64,000 bases of DNA from Ruegeria atlantica (lineage in GTDB: Bacteria; Pseudomonadota; Alphaproteobacteria; Rhodobacterales; Rhodobacteraceae), in NCBI RefSeq assembly GCF_013033965.1, contig NZ_WQFE01000001.1, positions 496,001 to 560,000 of the forward strand, read 5' to 3'. Made by a program: the position numbers and the translations under genes. Under the pieces are notes generated by a model. The model saw only the letters and a program-made list of their open reading frames with translations, ran no database searches and was not told the DNA's origin. The first letter of the stretch is position 1; every line of letters begins with the position of its first letter. Below, piece after piece: positions 16,860 through 25,177 of this stretch.

Positions 16860-17828
16860 ATGACCGATTCATTTTTTAAACCTGTATCGGCGATGGAACT
16901 CGCCCGGTTTGCCGGCATCCCTTCGTTCATGCGCCTGCCAAGCTTGAATCTGGACCACGAACGCATATCCGACGTCGAATTGGGTCTGATCGGCATCCCA
17001 TGGGATGGCGGCACCACCAATCGCCCCGGCGCGCGGCATGGTCCGAGACAACTGCGGGACTTCTCCACAATGATCCGGGCGATGAACCCGGTCACAGGCG
17101 TCGCGCCGTTCTCAATGGTCAATTGCGCCGATCTTGGCGACGTGGCACCCAATCCCGTCGATATCCAAGACACTCTGAACCGGGTCACAGAGTTCTACGC
17201 AGACCTGCATTCAAAGGGCATCGTTCCGCTCACCGCTGGTGGGGATCACCTGATCACCCTGCCCGTTCTGCGCGCGCTTGCCTCTGAAGGTCCTGTTGGC
17301 CTGATCCAGTTTGACAGCCACACGGACCTGTTCGACGGTTATTTTGGCGGCCACAAGTTCACCCACGGGACTCCGTTCCGGCGCGCCGTCGAAGAAGGAT
17401 TGGTCGATCCAAAGCGGTTCGTGCAGGTCGGTATCCGGGGCACCGCCTACAATACCGAGGACATCGAGTGGGGTGAGGCACAGGGTATCCGCATCATCCG
17501 TATCGAGGAACTGTTCGACCGGGGTATTAAGGATGTGATGGCCGAGGTACGCGGTATCGTTGGGCAAGCACCAACCTATTGCACCTATGACATCGACTTT
17601 GTTGACCCAACCTATGCGCCTGGCACCGGAACCCCGGAGATCGGCGGGCCAAACAGCTTTCAGGCGCAACAGGTCATTCGCCAGATGTCCGGCGTCAACC
17701 TGATTGGCGCGGATCTGGTTGAGGTGTCGCCCCCGTTTGATCCGAACGGAGGCACCGCGTGGCTGGGCATTTCGCTGATGTTCGAATTGCTGTGTGTTTT
17801 GGCTCAGGCCGTGGACGCACGGCGCTAG
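16860..17828 (+). CDS. Ureohydrolase (agmatinase/arginase family), all metal ligands present
   Basis: A 322-residue binuclear-manganese hydrolase. The three ligand motifs are intact: TAGGDHLITL, QFDSHTDLFDG and TYDIDFVDPTYAPG. The guanidinium-binding Glu is present in DLVEVSPPFDPNGG. It should therefore release urea from a guanidino compound. It follows the mttB-type gene by 40 bp in the same direction, and AAAGGACG precedes the ATG. Its stop overlaps by 4 bp that of the second, convergent ureohydrolase. The length is normal for agmatinases (about 300-320). Substrate could be agmatine, guanidinobutyrate or another guanidino acid; context points to a methylated or betaine-like compound. Confidence 0.85.
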   Translation: MTDSFFKPVSAMELARFAGIPSFMRLPSLNLDHERISDVELGLIGIPWDGGTTNRPGARHGPRQLRDFSTMIRAMNPVTGVAPFSMVNCADLGDVAPNPVDIQDTLNRVTEFYADLHSKGIVPLTAGGDHLITLPVLRALASEGPVGLIQFDSHTDLFDGYFGGHKFTHGTPFRRAVEEGLVDPKRFVQVGIRGTAYNTEDIEWGEAQGIRIIRIEELFDRGIKDVMAEVRGIVGQAPTYCTYDIDFVDPTYAPGTGTPEIGGPNSFQAQQVIRQMSGVNLIGADLVEVSPPFDPNGGTAWLGISLMFELLCVLAQAVDARR

Positions 17829-18799
17829 CTTACGTTTTCAGCAATCATCGAGATCATTTCAAACATCACCGCCGCTGCAGTCAGCGCGGTGATGTTGTTC
17901 GGACTGTCCTTTGTTGGCATCATACAAACGACATCCCCACCCACGATGTTCAGACCGCGCGCTGCGCGCAGAATGCCGACAGCCTCGTCAATATCGAACC
18001 CCTTTTCGCCCGGCTCCAAGTTGGACACCGCAGGCGCAACGGTCGGGTCAAGGCAATCCAGATCGAAGGTGATATAGACCGGGCGGTCTCCCAGCACCTC
18101 TTTGGTCTGGGCCACGACATCCTCCAACCCGCGCTGCCGGAACTCGCGCATGGTGACGATGTTGTAGCCATAGTCGTAGGACGGCTGCAGCCAGTCCAGA
18201 CTGCGCGGGTGACCGCGCAGCCCGATCTGCATGGATCGCGTTGGGTCCACCTGTCCCTGATCGGCCAGATACGCGCCCCAATGTGCTGCCGATTTCTTGG
18301 CCCCCAAGAAATGATCAACCTTGGTGAATACGTCTGTGTGGGCATCCAGATGGAGGAAGCTAACAGGCTCTCCTCCCGCCAGTTTACCGCGCCCAAGCGC
18401 CTGAACGATGCCGCCGGTGATGGAATGGTCGCCGCCGATTGACACCGGGCGCGCACCGGCAGCATCGATGTCTTTGTAGAAGGCCGTAATCCGTTCGATG
18501 CAGTCTTCGTTATCGTTAGCGCGGGGAAACGGAACATCGCCGACATCTGCAATTCGCGCACTGTTCCACGGGTCGATTTCAAAAACCGAATGGACCCGCC
18601 GCTGTACGGCCGAAACATGCCGCAATGCACGAGGACCCAAATGCTGATCCCGTTCGGTTGTGCCGTTGCCCGTTGAATGTGGCACCCCGACCAACGCGAT
18701 GTCCTGCCCATCCGGCCCCTGATTGGGGCATCGAAACAAAGTGGGCACTCCCCACCAATACAGATTGTCCATCATGGACTGTTCATAGCGGTCGGTCAT
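17825..18799 (-). CDS. Second ureohydrolase-family enzyme with altered substrate pocket
   Basis: A 324-residue protein of the same superfamily as its convergent neighbour. Metal motifs are intact: SIGGDHSITGG, LHLDAHTDVF and TFDLDCLDPTVAPA. Where agmatinase and arginase have DVVEV(N/S)P, this protein reads DVVCMMPTKDSPNN, so the Glu that holds the guanidinium group is replaced by Cys. The metal centre should work but the substrate is probably not a standard guanidino amine. It is preceded by the terminator of the ABC operon at 18814-18847, so it needs its own promoter or read-through. Its 3' end overlaps the first ureohydrolase by 4 bp. Confidence 0.83.
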   Translation of the reverse strand: MTDRYEQSMMDNLYWWGVPTLFRCPNQGPDGQDIALVGVPHSTGNGTTERDQHLGPRALRHVSAVQRRVHSVFEIDPWNSARIADVGDVPFPRANDNEDCIERITAFYKDIDAAGARPVSIGGDHSITGGIVQALGRGKLAGGEPVSFLHLDAHTDVFTKVDHFLGAKKSAAHWGAYLADQGQVDPTRSMQIGLRGHPRSLDWLQPSYDYGYNIVTMREFRQRGLEDVVAQTKEVLGDRPVYITFDLDCLDPTVAPAVSNLEPGEKGFDIDEAVGILRAARGLNIVGGDVVCMMPTKDSPNNITALTAAAVMFEMISMIAENVS

Positions 18800-18813
18800 A
18801 TGCGTCTCCGATC

Positions 18814-18847
18814 AAAGAAAAACGCCCCCGATGGGAACCGGGGGCGT
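18814..18847 (-). terminator. Rho-independent terminator after the betaine ABC transporter operon
   Basis: On the minus strand ACGCCCCCG pairs perfectly with CGGGGGCGT around an 8-base loop and is followed by TTTTTC. It lies between the ABC permease and the second ureohydrolase on the same strand. Confidence 0.85.
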
Positions 18848-18853
18848 GTGCGT

Positions 18854-20443
18854 TCAGAGTTTTTCGTCTTCTCGGCGGAAGGCACCTTGCACGATGCGGT
18901 CCATGACCATGGCCAGGAAGAGGATGGCAAACCCACCTAGCAGGCCCGGACCCTTGGCGGCGTATTGCAATGCTTCGAGGATTTCCTTGCCCAGGCCACC
19001 GCCACCAATCAGTGAGATAATCACCACCATCGACAGGCACATCAGGATGGTCTGGTTCACGCCGGTCATGATCGATGGCAAGGCCAGCGGTATCTCGACA
19101 TCCTTGAGTAGCTGCCATTTCGAGGCACCAAAGGCCACGGCGGCCTCTTTGATACTATCCGGAACCCCGCGCATTCCCAACGCGGTCAAACGAATAACCG
19201 GCGGCATCCCAAAGATGATCGTTGCCAGAATGCCCGGTGGATTGCCGGTGCCAAAGAAAGCGATGATCGGGATCAGGTACACAAACGCAGGCAATGTTTG
19301 CATCAGGTCCAAAACAGGCTCAGCTGCCCGATAGGCGCGCTTCGATTTGCCGAACCAGATCCCCAGCGGAATGCCGAACACGACACATAGCAACACGGCT
19401 GCGCCCACCAAGGCTACGGTTTCCATCGCCACATCCCAGTATCCGAGCAATGCGATATAGGCCAAAGAAGAGGCGGTGAAAATTGCCACTCTCGGACCCG
19501 CTGCGCGCCATGCCGTCACGCAGATCACCAGCATCACAACAGGCCAGGGTGAGCCGATCAGTGCCACCGTCAGCGCATCCAGAACCGATCGCACACCTGC
19601 CACGATACCATCGAACACATCCCCTCCGGCTGCGGCTGCGGCGTCAATCTGCGCCTCCATCCAGCTTGCCAGACTAGAGAACAGTGTGCCGTTGCCTTCC
19701 CCTAAAATCATCGCGGATACTTCCTGCTCGGGGAATGCATCCAGCAGTGGTAGTGAAGCGTTTACGGTAAACTTGTATACGATCAACGGCCCGATAGCGG
19801 CCACCAGAACGGCACCCAAAACCGTGTTACGGGTGGAACGGCCACTTTCGGTGCTGCGCGGATCAATTCGCCAGTTCGAGTACTGCTTTTCGTACACGCG
19901 GTCCGCGTAAAACCCTTGAACAAGCTTAAAGACCAACAGCATCAACAGACCAGTGACCATGATGCCCAAGGCTTCGGACTGAGCGGCAGCAGCTTTTTCA
20001 AAGCTGGAATCCGCGGCTTTCTGGATATTCGCCGCTAACTTGTTGAAACGGTCGATATCTGCCTTTTCTGTGGCCGCAGCCGCGCGTTCCAATAATTCAT
20101 TCGCGCGGGCTTGCTGGCGCTCGGCCCGTTCGGCCAAATCAGCGCCGGGGTTGCCCCAGGCACCGCGACCGATCTGAACCCAGGCGATGATTTCCAGGAT
20201 CAGGAAGGTCCAGAACATCCCCCAGATCGCGCGGGACGCAGACCAAAACGGTCCCAAAATAGCCGCCCAGATGTTGAAGGTATTGGGAATACCGCTGGTC
20301 GCGTCATGGATTTTGTGAAACGCGTTGACGTAGTAGTCACCGCTTGGCCCCACAAAGTCATGGATCGAACGGTCCAGCGCCTCGCGGTCGACTTCGATGT
20401 CTGAGGCTGCCGTGACTTTCACTTCTGTGGTTGCATCAGTCAT
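18854..20443 (-). CDS. Glycine betaine/proline-type ABC transporter permease with long N-terminal extension
   Basis: A 529-residue protein. The C-terminal ~280 residues carry the BPD transmembrane domain with the EAA-like loop (DVEIPLALPSIMTGVNQTIL) of ProW/OpuAB permeases. The N-terminal ~230 residues form an extension with a membrane segment, a charged coiled-coil-like stretch (AERAERQQARANELLERAA to about residue 190) and a second hydrophobic segment. Typical ProW is about 350 residues, so the extension is notable. The start at 20443 overlaps the ATPase gene by 8 bp. The gene ends just before a strong terminator. Confidence 0.85.
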   Translation of the reverse strand: MTDATTEVKVTAASDIEVDREALDRSIHDFVGPSGDYYVNAFHKIHDATSGIPNTFNIWAAILGPFWSASRAIWGMFWTFLILEIIAWVQIGRGAWGNPGADLAERAERQQARANELLERAAAATEKADIDRFNKLAANIQKAADSSFEKAAAAQSEALGIMVTGLLMLLVFKLVQGFYADRVYEKQYSNWRIDPRSTESGRSTRNTVLGAVLVAAIGPLIVYKFTVNASLPLLDAFPEQEVSAMILGEGNGTLFSSLASWMEAQIDAAAAAGGDVFDGIVAGVRSVLDALTVALIGSPWPVVMLVICVTAWRAAGPRVAIFTASSLAYIALLGYWDVAMETVALVGAAVLLCVVFGIPLGIWFGKSKRAYRAAEPVLDLMQTLPAFVYLIPIIAFFGTGNPPGILATIIFGMPPVIRLTALGMRGVPDSIKEAAVAFGASKWQLLKDVEIPLALPSIMTGVNQTILMCLSMVVIISLIGGGGLGKEILEALQYAAKGPGLLGGFAILFLAMVMDRIVQGAFRREDEKL

Positions 20444-21473
20444 TTTTGCCCCCCTGAATTCCGCGCAGCAGCCGTGGTTTTGTAACCACTCCGACATCAG
20501 CGCCAGCATCGGTGATGATGACCGGCAAGTCCGTATTGACGGCAAGGTCGATCAACTGATCCAGATCAGCCCCTTCATCCGCGCGCGGCGCGCCATCGGT
20601 CGGGCCAGAGTAGCTTTCGATCGGCTCCATGATTGAATGCGCCTTGACCAGTTTCAGTTTGGAAATGCCCTGTACGAACTCGCGCACATAGTCGTCTGCC
20701 GGGTTCATGACGATATCTTCGGGCGTGCCGATCTGAACAATGACACCGTCCTTCATAATGGCGATCCGATGGCCTATACGGATGGCCTCGTCCAGATCGT
20801 GCGTGATGAACAGCGTGGTCTTTTGCAGCTGCGCCACCAGCGCTTTGAACTGATCCTGCAGCTGCAGGCGGATCAGCGGATCGAGGGCCGAGAACGGCTC
20901 GTCCATCAACAGTATCTCGGGATCCGAGGCCAACGCGCGGGCAATCCCCACACGTTGCTGCATCCCACCCGACAATTCCTTGGGCAAGCGATCTTCATAA
21001 CCGGTCAGATCCACCAGCCCCAATGCGTGGTCTGAAACTGCCCAGCGTTTCGATTTTGAAACCTTCCGGATTTCCAGCGGATAGGCAACGTTGTCTCGCA
21101 CTGATCGGTGCGGCATCAGCGCAATATGCTGAAACACCATCCCGATCTGCATGGCACGGATGCGACGCAGCTCAGCCTCGGAAATCTTGGACACATCCTG
21201 CCCCAGAATTTCGATCTTTCCGGCAGTGGGTTCGATCAGGCGATTGACGTGCCGTACCAGCGTTGATTTGCCAGAGCCTGACAGGCCCATGATGCAGAAA
21301 ATCTCACCCCTTGGCACTTCGAAGGACGCGCCCTGCACGCCAACGACACAATTGAATCTCTCCAGAACTTCAGGCTTTCCAATGCCTTCGTTCCGAACGG
21401 CTTCCATGGCTTCTTCGGCACGAGCGCCAAAGATCTTCCAGACATCCGTCAGTTTAACGACTGTTTCGGTCAT
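20436..21473 (-). CDS. Glycine betaine/proline-type ABC transporter ATPase (ProV/OpuAA family)
   Basis: A 345-residue ATP-binding subunit. Walker A is GLSGSGKSTLVRHVN (about residues 66-80), the signature LSGGMQQRVGIARAL, Walker B ILLMDEPFSALDPL and the H-loop FITHDLDEA. The C-terminal ~80 residues resemble a single partial CBS module, the osmosensing element of ProV/OpuA. The second gene of the operon, it starts 78 bp after the binding protein with a hairpin in between. Confidence 0.9.
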   Translation of the reverse strand: MTETVVKLTDVWKIFGARAEEAMEAVRNEGIGKPEVLERFNCVVGVQGASFEVPRGEIFCIMGLSGSGKSTLVRHVNRLIEPTAGKIEILGQDVSKISEAELRRIRAMQIGMVFQHIALMPHRSVRDNVAYPLEIRKVSKSKRWAVSDHALGLVDLTGYEDRLPKELSGGMQQRVGIARALASDPEILLMDEPFSALDPLIRLQLQDQFKALVAQLQKTTLFITHDLDEAIRIGHRIAIMKDGVIVQIGTPEDIVMNPADDYVREFVQGISKLKLVKAHSIMEPIESYSGPTDGAPRADEGADLDQLIDLAVNTDLPVIITDAGADVGVVTKPRLLRGIQGGKND

Positions 21474-21494
21474 TTTTGTCCCTTTGGTGCAAAA

Positions 21495-21523
21495 CAGGCC
21501 GCCGGGGCTGTCCCGACGGCCTG
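21495..21523 (-). promoter_or_regulatory. Intercistronic hairpin between ABC binding protein and ATPase genes
   Basis: CAGGCCGCCGGG pairs with CCCGACGGCCTG (one mismatch) around a short loop. It lies between the binding-protein stop and the ATPase start, with the same position and likely function as the hairpins at 9012 and 33631. Confidence 0.65.
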
Positions 21524-21551
21524 CCAGAGTTTCAGTTCCGGTGGGCGTCAA

Positions 21552-22502
21552 TCAATTTGACATCCAGCCCAGAACGGCATCTTCGTTCGCACCGACCCAT
21601 TCTTCGGCATAGGCCAAAGGCTCCTTGCCTTCGATCACCAAGGCATAGGTCATCGCCGAAACCGTATCCGTATCCAGCTTCATATTGGCCAGCATGGTCG
21701 CCACTTCGGGGTATTCTTCCTCAAGTGACTTGGCGAAGTGCAAGTGCAGATAGGCAAGATCCCAGGCAACACCAGCCTCGGATTTTTCCAGCCAGTCCGG
21801 ATCATCTGTTGGCTGCAGCACGTTCCACTTGGCCGCGTCATACGCTGGCTCTTCCAGAATCTGCATGTCATGCAGGGCAAACACATAGTGCGGCGTATAG
21901 CAGAACCCTACCCAAGGCTCACCAGCCTTGATCGCATTGTCGAGGTTTGCGTAGGCCACTGTCTCGTCGATTTCTGTCAGTTCGAATACCTGGTCATAAC
22001 CATAGGATTTGGCCCGGATTTTCTCGACATTGGTCGACGCCCAACCCGGCGCACCGATCCAAAGCTCGCCCTGCCCGTCACCATTGCTGTCAAACAGCGC
22101 CGCATTGTCGGGATTTGTCAGGTCTTCAATGGATGTAATGCCATGTGCATCGGCTGTCGCCTTGTCGACGCACATGCCCTGAAAGGCTTCGACACCGTTT
22201 GCGTTGAACGTGACCGTGCCTTTATCTTTGACGTAAGTATCATGCAGGTTTTGCTGGTTCGGCATCCAGACTTCGGGATGGACGTGCATGGCACCAGAAT
22301 CCATCGCCTCGAACACAATCGGGTTTGTGCCATTCTGAAGCTCAACCTCAAGGCCGAGGTTCTGTTCGATCGCAACTTTCAGGATATGAGCCGTTGCATT
22401 TACCGAAGGCCAGTTTGGCACACCGATCACGATATCAGCGGCAAGGGCGGGTCCGGCGATCACAGCGGATGCGCCTCCCAGTAACGTGGCAAGTTTGTTC
22501 AT
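21552..22502 (-). CDS. Glycine betaine-type ABC transporter substrate-binding protein (OpuAC family)
   Basis: A 316-residue periplasmic protein with a Sec signal ending near GPALAA (about residue 21) and an OpuAC/ProX fold. Trp and Tyr residues in VPNWPSVNATAH, HPEVWMPNQQ and WVGFCYTPHYVF may supply the aromatic box that binds quaternary ammonium groups. It is the first gene of the operon. The TTTCGA-N5-TCGAAA palindrome lies about 215 bp upstream. Glycine betaine is the default ligand; the catabolic neighbours suggest a related methylated compound used as nutrient. Confidence 0.87.
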   Translation of the reverse strand: MNKLATLLGGASAVIAGPALAADIVIGVPNWPSVNATAHILKVAIEQNLGLEVELQNGTNPIVFEAMDSGAMHVHPEVWMPNQQNLHDTYVKDKGTVTFNANGVEAFQGMCVDKATADAHGITSIEDLTNPDNAALFDSNGDGQGELWIGAPGWASTNVEKIRAKSYGYDQVFELTEIDETVAYANLDNAIKAGEPWVGFCYTPHYVFALHDMQILEEPAYDAAKWNVLQPTDDPDWLEKSEAGVAWDLAYLHLHFAKSLEEEYPEVATMLANMKLDTDTVSAMTYALVIEGKEPLAYAEEWVGANEDAVLGWMSN

Positions 22503-22715
22503 TTGTGTCTCCATGTTGGGCGTCTGCGGCGCTGTTTTTCTGTGCCCGTCGGCCGTGGTGCACCTTGCAAACAAAGTCGGAAAGCCGGTGCTTTCCCATG
22601 TTTTTGGCCGGTCGTACGATGTGCCGACCCGGCAAGAAAACTGAAACATGGTGACGCGCCACCCATCAAGTGTTACGTCCGACAAGCATTCAAATTCGAT
22701 ATTATCATAAAAATG

Positions 22716-22732
22716 TTTCGACTTTGTCGAAA
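22716..22732. promoter_or_regulatory. Candidate LysR binding site upstream of the betaine ABC operon
   Basis: TTTCGA CTTTG TCGAAA. Same arms and spacer as the site in front of the first LysR gene at 12606-12622, which links the two loci. Confidence 0.6.
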
Positions 22733-22758
22733 GGTGGTCGGGCGCTCATAGGGCGCCA

Positions 22759-23631
22759 TCAAGCAGCTCCCAGTTCCAGAATGTAAGCGACCGCCTCTTC
22801 GGTCAGATGCTTGAACCGTGCATGTTCATTTACATAAAGACAGACCTGGCGATGATCGGGCAAATCCGCGATTTCGCGAAACGACGTCTCCTCCGGCATG
22901 AAATTGGCGACCGATTGCGGCAACACCGTCACCCAGTCCCCTGTTTTGACCATCGTGATAATGGAATGGGTGTTGTGAACAGTGACGTCCGCCTGCGCTT
23001 CGGATGCTCGGAATTTTGGTGATTGTATCAGATCACACAACGCATTTCGAATAAATGGAAGCGCCAGGACTTCGTCAATTGTTGGCGAGGTTGGCTGTCT
23101 CATCAACGGATGAGCAGAGGCGCAAACCAGCCCGAACCTGTCTTCGAATAACGGCAGCGACCGCACTCCGTTCAGCGCATGCTGGCCCGAGGCGATGCCG
23201 ATGTCCGCCTTGCCCTCTACCAGCGCGTCCAAAACCTGCTGCGTATCTGTATCGCGCAGTTCGACTTTTACGCCGGGAAACCGTTGTGTGACGTAAGCCA
23301 GAACTTTGGGAAAAATCAGCGCCGCGACTGATGGAACGGATGCGATACGCAAAAGCCCGTGTTCGGCGCTTGCAGCGGCCATGATATCCAGGACAGCCTG
23401 ATCGAACTGGCGGACTTGCTTCAAAGCCACATCAAAAACTTGCAAACCCAGCGGCGAAAGCTGGTTTTTGCGCTCCCCTTCAAACAGCTTTTTGCCAAGG
23501 TGATCCTCAAACTGTTTGAGGGTCATAGACACAGCCGACTGGGTTCGGCCCAATCGGTCGGCTGCCTCGATCAGGTTGCCTGTCTGGGCAACGGTGCAAA
23601 AACACCGCAGGGTCTCGATCTTGATCGCCAA
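22759..23631 (-). CDS. LysR-family transcriptional regulator, divergent from the aldehyde dehydrogenase operon
   Basis: A 290-residue LTTR. The helix-turn-helix is in VAQTGNLIEAADRLGRTQSA followed by VSMTLKQFEDHLGKKLF; the effector domain follows with GKADIGIASGQHALNG. The 100-bp gap to the plus-strand aldehyde dehydrogenase gene contains TTGAGTT-N11-AACTCAA (23664-23688), a fitting LTTR operator. It probably controls the five-gene operon at 23.7-29.5 kb; the motif differs from that of the other LysR in the window. Confidence 0.87.
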   Translation of the reverse strand: MAIKIETLRCFCTVAQTGNLIEAADRLGRTQSAVSMTLKQFEDHLGKKLFEGERKNQLSPLGLQVFDVALKQVRQFDQAVLDIMAAASAEHGLLRIASVPSVAALIFPKVLAYVTQRFPGVKVELRDTDTQQVLDALVEGKADIGIASGQHALNGVRSLPLFEDRFGLVCASAHPLMRQPTSPTIDEVLALPFIRNALCDLIQSPKFRASEAQADVTVHNTHSIITMVKTGDWVTVLPQSVANFMPEETSFREIADLPDHRQVCLYVNEHARFKHLTEEAVAYILELGAA

Positions 23632-23653
23632 GCTTCACCTTTTTTGAAGTTTG

Positions 23654-23688
23654 CTCAATTTATTTGAGTTTGACTGATATCAACTCAA
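23654..23688. promoter_or_regulatory. Candidate LysR operator between LysR and the aldehyde dehydrogenase operon
   Basis: Overlapping dyads: CTCAATTTATTTGAG at 23654-23668 and TTGAGTT-N11-AACTCAA at 23664-23688. They share one arm. This fits recognition and activation sites of an LTTR in a divergent promoter. Confidence 0.6.
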
Positions 23689-23731
23689 AAAGCCATTCTG
23701 CGCCAGACAATATCTTACTCTGGGGCGCATC

Positions 23732-25177
23732 GTGACAAAACTGAACCTGATCGCTGGCGAATGGCTGGCTGGCGAAACTGAGATCGAAAACCGCAACCCT
23801 TCGGACCTGAGCGATTTGGTCGGCATGTTCGCACAGGCCAGCGCGGATCAGCTGGACGCCACTCTGGATCAGGCGCGCATTGCACAGGCAGAATGGGAAG
23901 CCTACCTGCCCGAGCGCAAGCAGGCCGTTCTGATGAACATCGGCAACGAACTGATGTCGCGCGCCGAGGAGCTGGGCACCCTGCTCTCCCGCGAAGAAGG
24001 CAAACCACTGGCCGAGGGCAAAGGCGAGGTCTATCGCGCCGGTCAGTTCTTCACCTATTACGCCGCCGAATGCCTACGCCAGATCGGCGAGAATGCCGAC
24101 AGCGTACGTCCCGGCGTTGAAATCGATGTGCGCCGCGAGGCCGTGGGTGTGGTGGCGATCATCAGCCCGTGGAACTTCCCCACTGCGACCGCGTCGTGGA
24201 AGATTGCTCCGGCGCTTTGCTACGGCAACGCAGTTGTTTGGAAACCGGCGAATATCACGCCCGCCTCTGCTGTGGCCTTGACCGAGATCATCGAGCGGCA
24301 GGACATCCCCAAAGGTCTGTTCAGCCTAGTCATGGGCTCTGGCCGGTCGATCGGACAGCGTTTGGTTGAAAGCCCCAAGGTCAACGCGATTTCCTTCACC
24401 GGTTCTGTTCCGGTTGGAAAGGGCATCGCCTCTGCCGCCATTCAGAACCTGACCAAGGTTCAGATGGAGATGGGGTCGAAGAACGCGCTGGCCGTGATGG
24501 ATGATGCTGATCTGGATTTGGCCGTCACCCTGGCACTGGGCGGTGCCTTTGGTGGCACAGGTCAGAAATGCACCGCATCCTCGCGGCTTGTGGTTCATGC
24601 CGGTGTGCATGATGCATTCGTCGAAAAGCTCGTGGCAGGTGCGCAGGCCATGAAAGTCGGCCATGCTTTGAAAGACGGCGTTCAGATGGGACCGGTTGTC
24701 AGCGAGCAGCAGCTGAACGAAAACCTCGCCTATGTCGATCTGGGCAAATCCGAGGGCGCGGAACTGGCCTGCGGCGGGCAGCGGCTCGAGATGCCACACG
24801 ACGGGTTCTACATGTCCCCCGGCGTGTTCCTGAACACCAGAAACGACATGCGCATCAACCGCGAAGAGATGTTCGCGCCGCTAACCAGCGTCATCAAGGT
24901 TGGCAGCTATGACGAAGCGCTGAGCGTGGTGAACGACACCAATTTCGGGCTGACCTCGGGCATCGTGACCCAAAGCCTCGCCCGCGCGACCCACTTCCGC
25001 CGCAACGCACGCACCGGTGTGGTCACGGTCAACCTGCCGACCGCAGGCACCGACTATCACGTACCCTTCGGCGGTCGCGGCGACAGCTCTTACGGGCCGC
25101 GTGAACAGGGCAAGGCGGCGGCCGAATTCTACACGACCGTCAAAACCGCCTATATCAGCGCCGGGACGCCAGTCTGA
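23732..25177 (+). CDS. NAD(P)-dependent aldehyde dehydrogenase (2-oxoglutarate semialdehyde dehydrogenase-like)
   Basis: A 481-residue ALDH-superfamily enzyme. Key parts are ISPWNFPTATASWKIAPAL (cofactor loop), SFTGSVPVGKGI, the general-base Glu in VQMEMGSKNALAVMDDADLD, and the nucleophile Cys in GGTGQKCTASSR. The sequence resembles 2,5-dioxovalerate (2-oxoglutarate semialdehyde) dehydrogenases more than betaine aldehyde dehydrogenases, but substrate cannot be fixed by sight. It begins with GTG at 23732, preceded by TGGGGCG. Its stop shares a base with the next start (TGATG). First gene of the five-gene operon. Confidence 0.82.
   Translation: MTKLNLIAGEWLAGETEIENRNPSDLSDLVGMFAQASADQLDATLDQARIAQAEWEAYLPERKQAVLMNIGNELMSRAEELGTLLSREEGKPLAEGKGEVYRAGQFFTYYAAECLRQIGENADSVRPGVEIDVRREAVGVVAIISPWNFPTATASWKIAPALCYGNAVVWKPANITPASAVALTEIIERQDIPKGLFSLVMGSGRSIGQRLVESPKVNAISFTGSVPVGKGIASAAIQNLTKVQMEMGSKNALAVMDDADLDLAVTLALGGAFGGTGQKCTASSRLVVHAGVHDAFVEKLVAGAQAMKVGHALKDGVQMGPVVSEQQLNENLAYVDLGKSEGAELACGGQRLEMPHDGFYMSPGVFLNTRNDMRINREEMFAPLTSVIKVGSYDEALSVVNDTNFGLTSGIVTQSLARATHFRRNARTGVVTVNLPTAGTDYHVPFGGRGDSSYGPREQGKAAAEFYTTVKTAYISAGTPV

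Noticed and set aside
16860-18799. The two ureohydrolases as a heteromeric metformin-hydrolase-like pair
   Set aside because: Such pairs are co-directional, whereas these genes converge and are under separate promoters; no residue evidence supports metformin. Not claimed.
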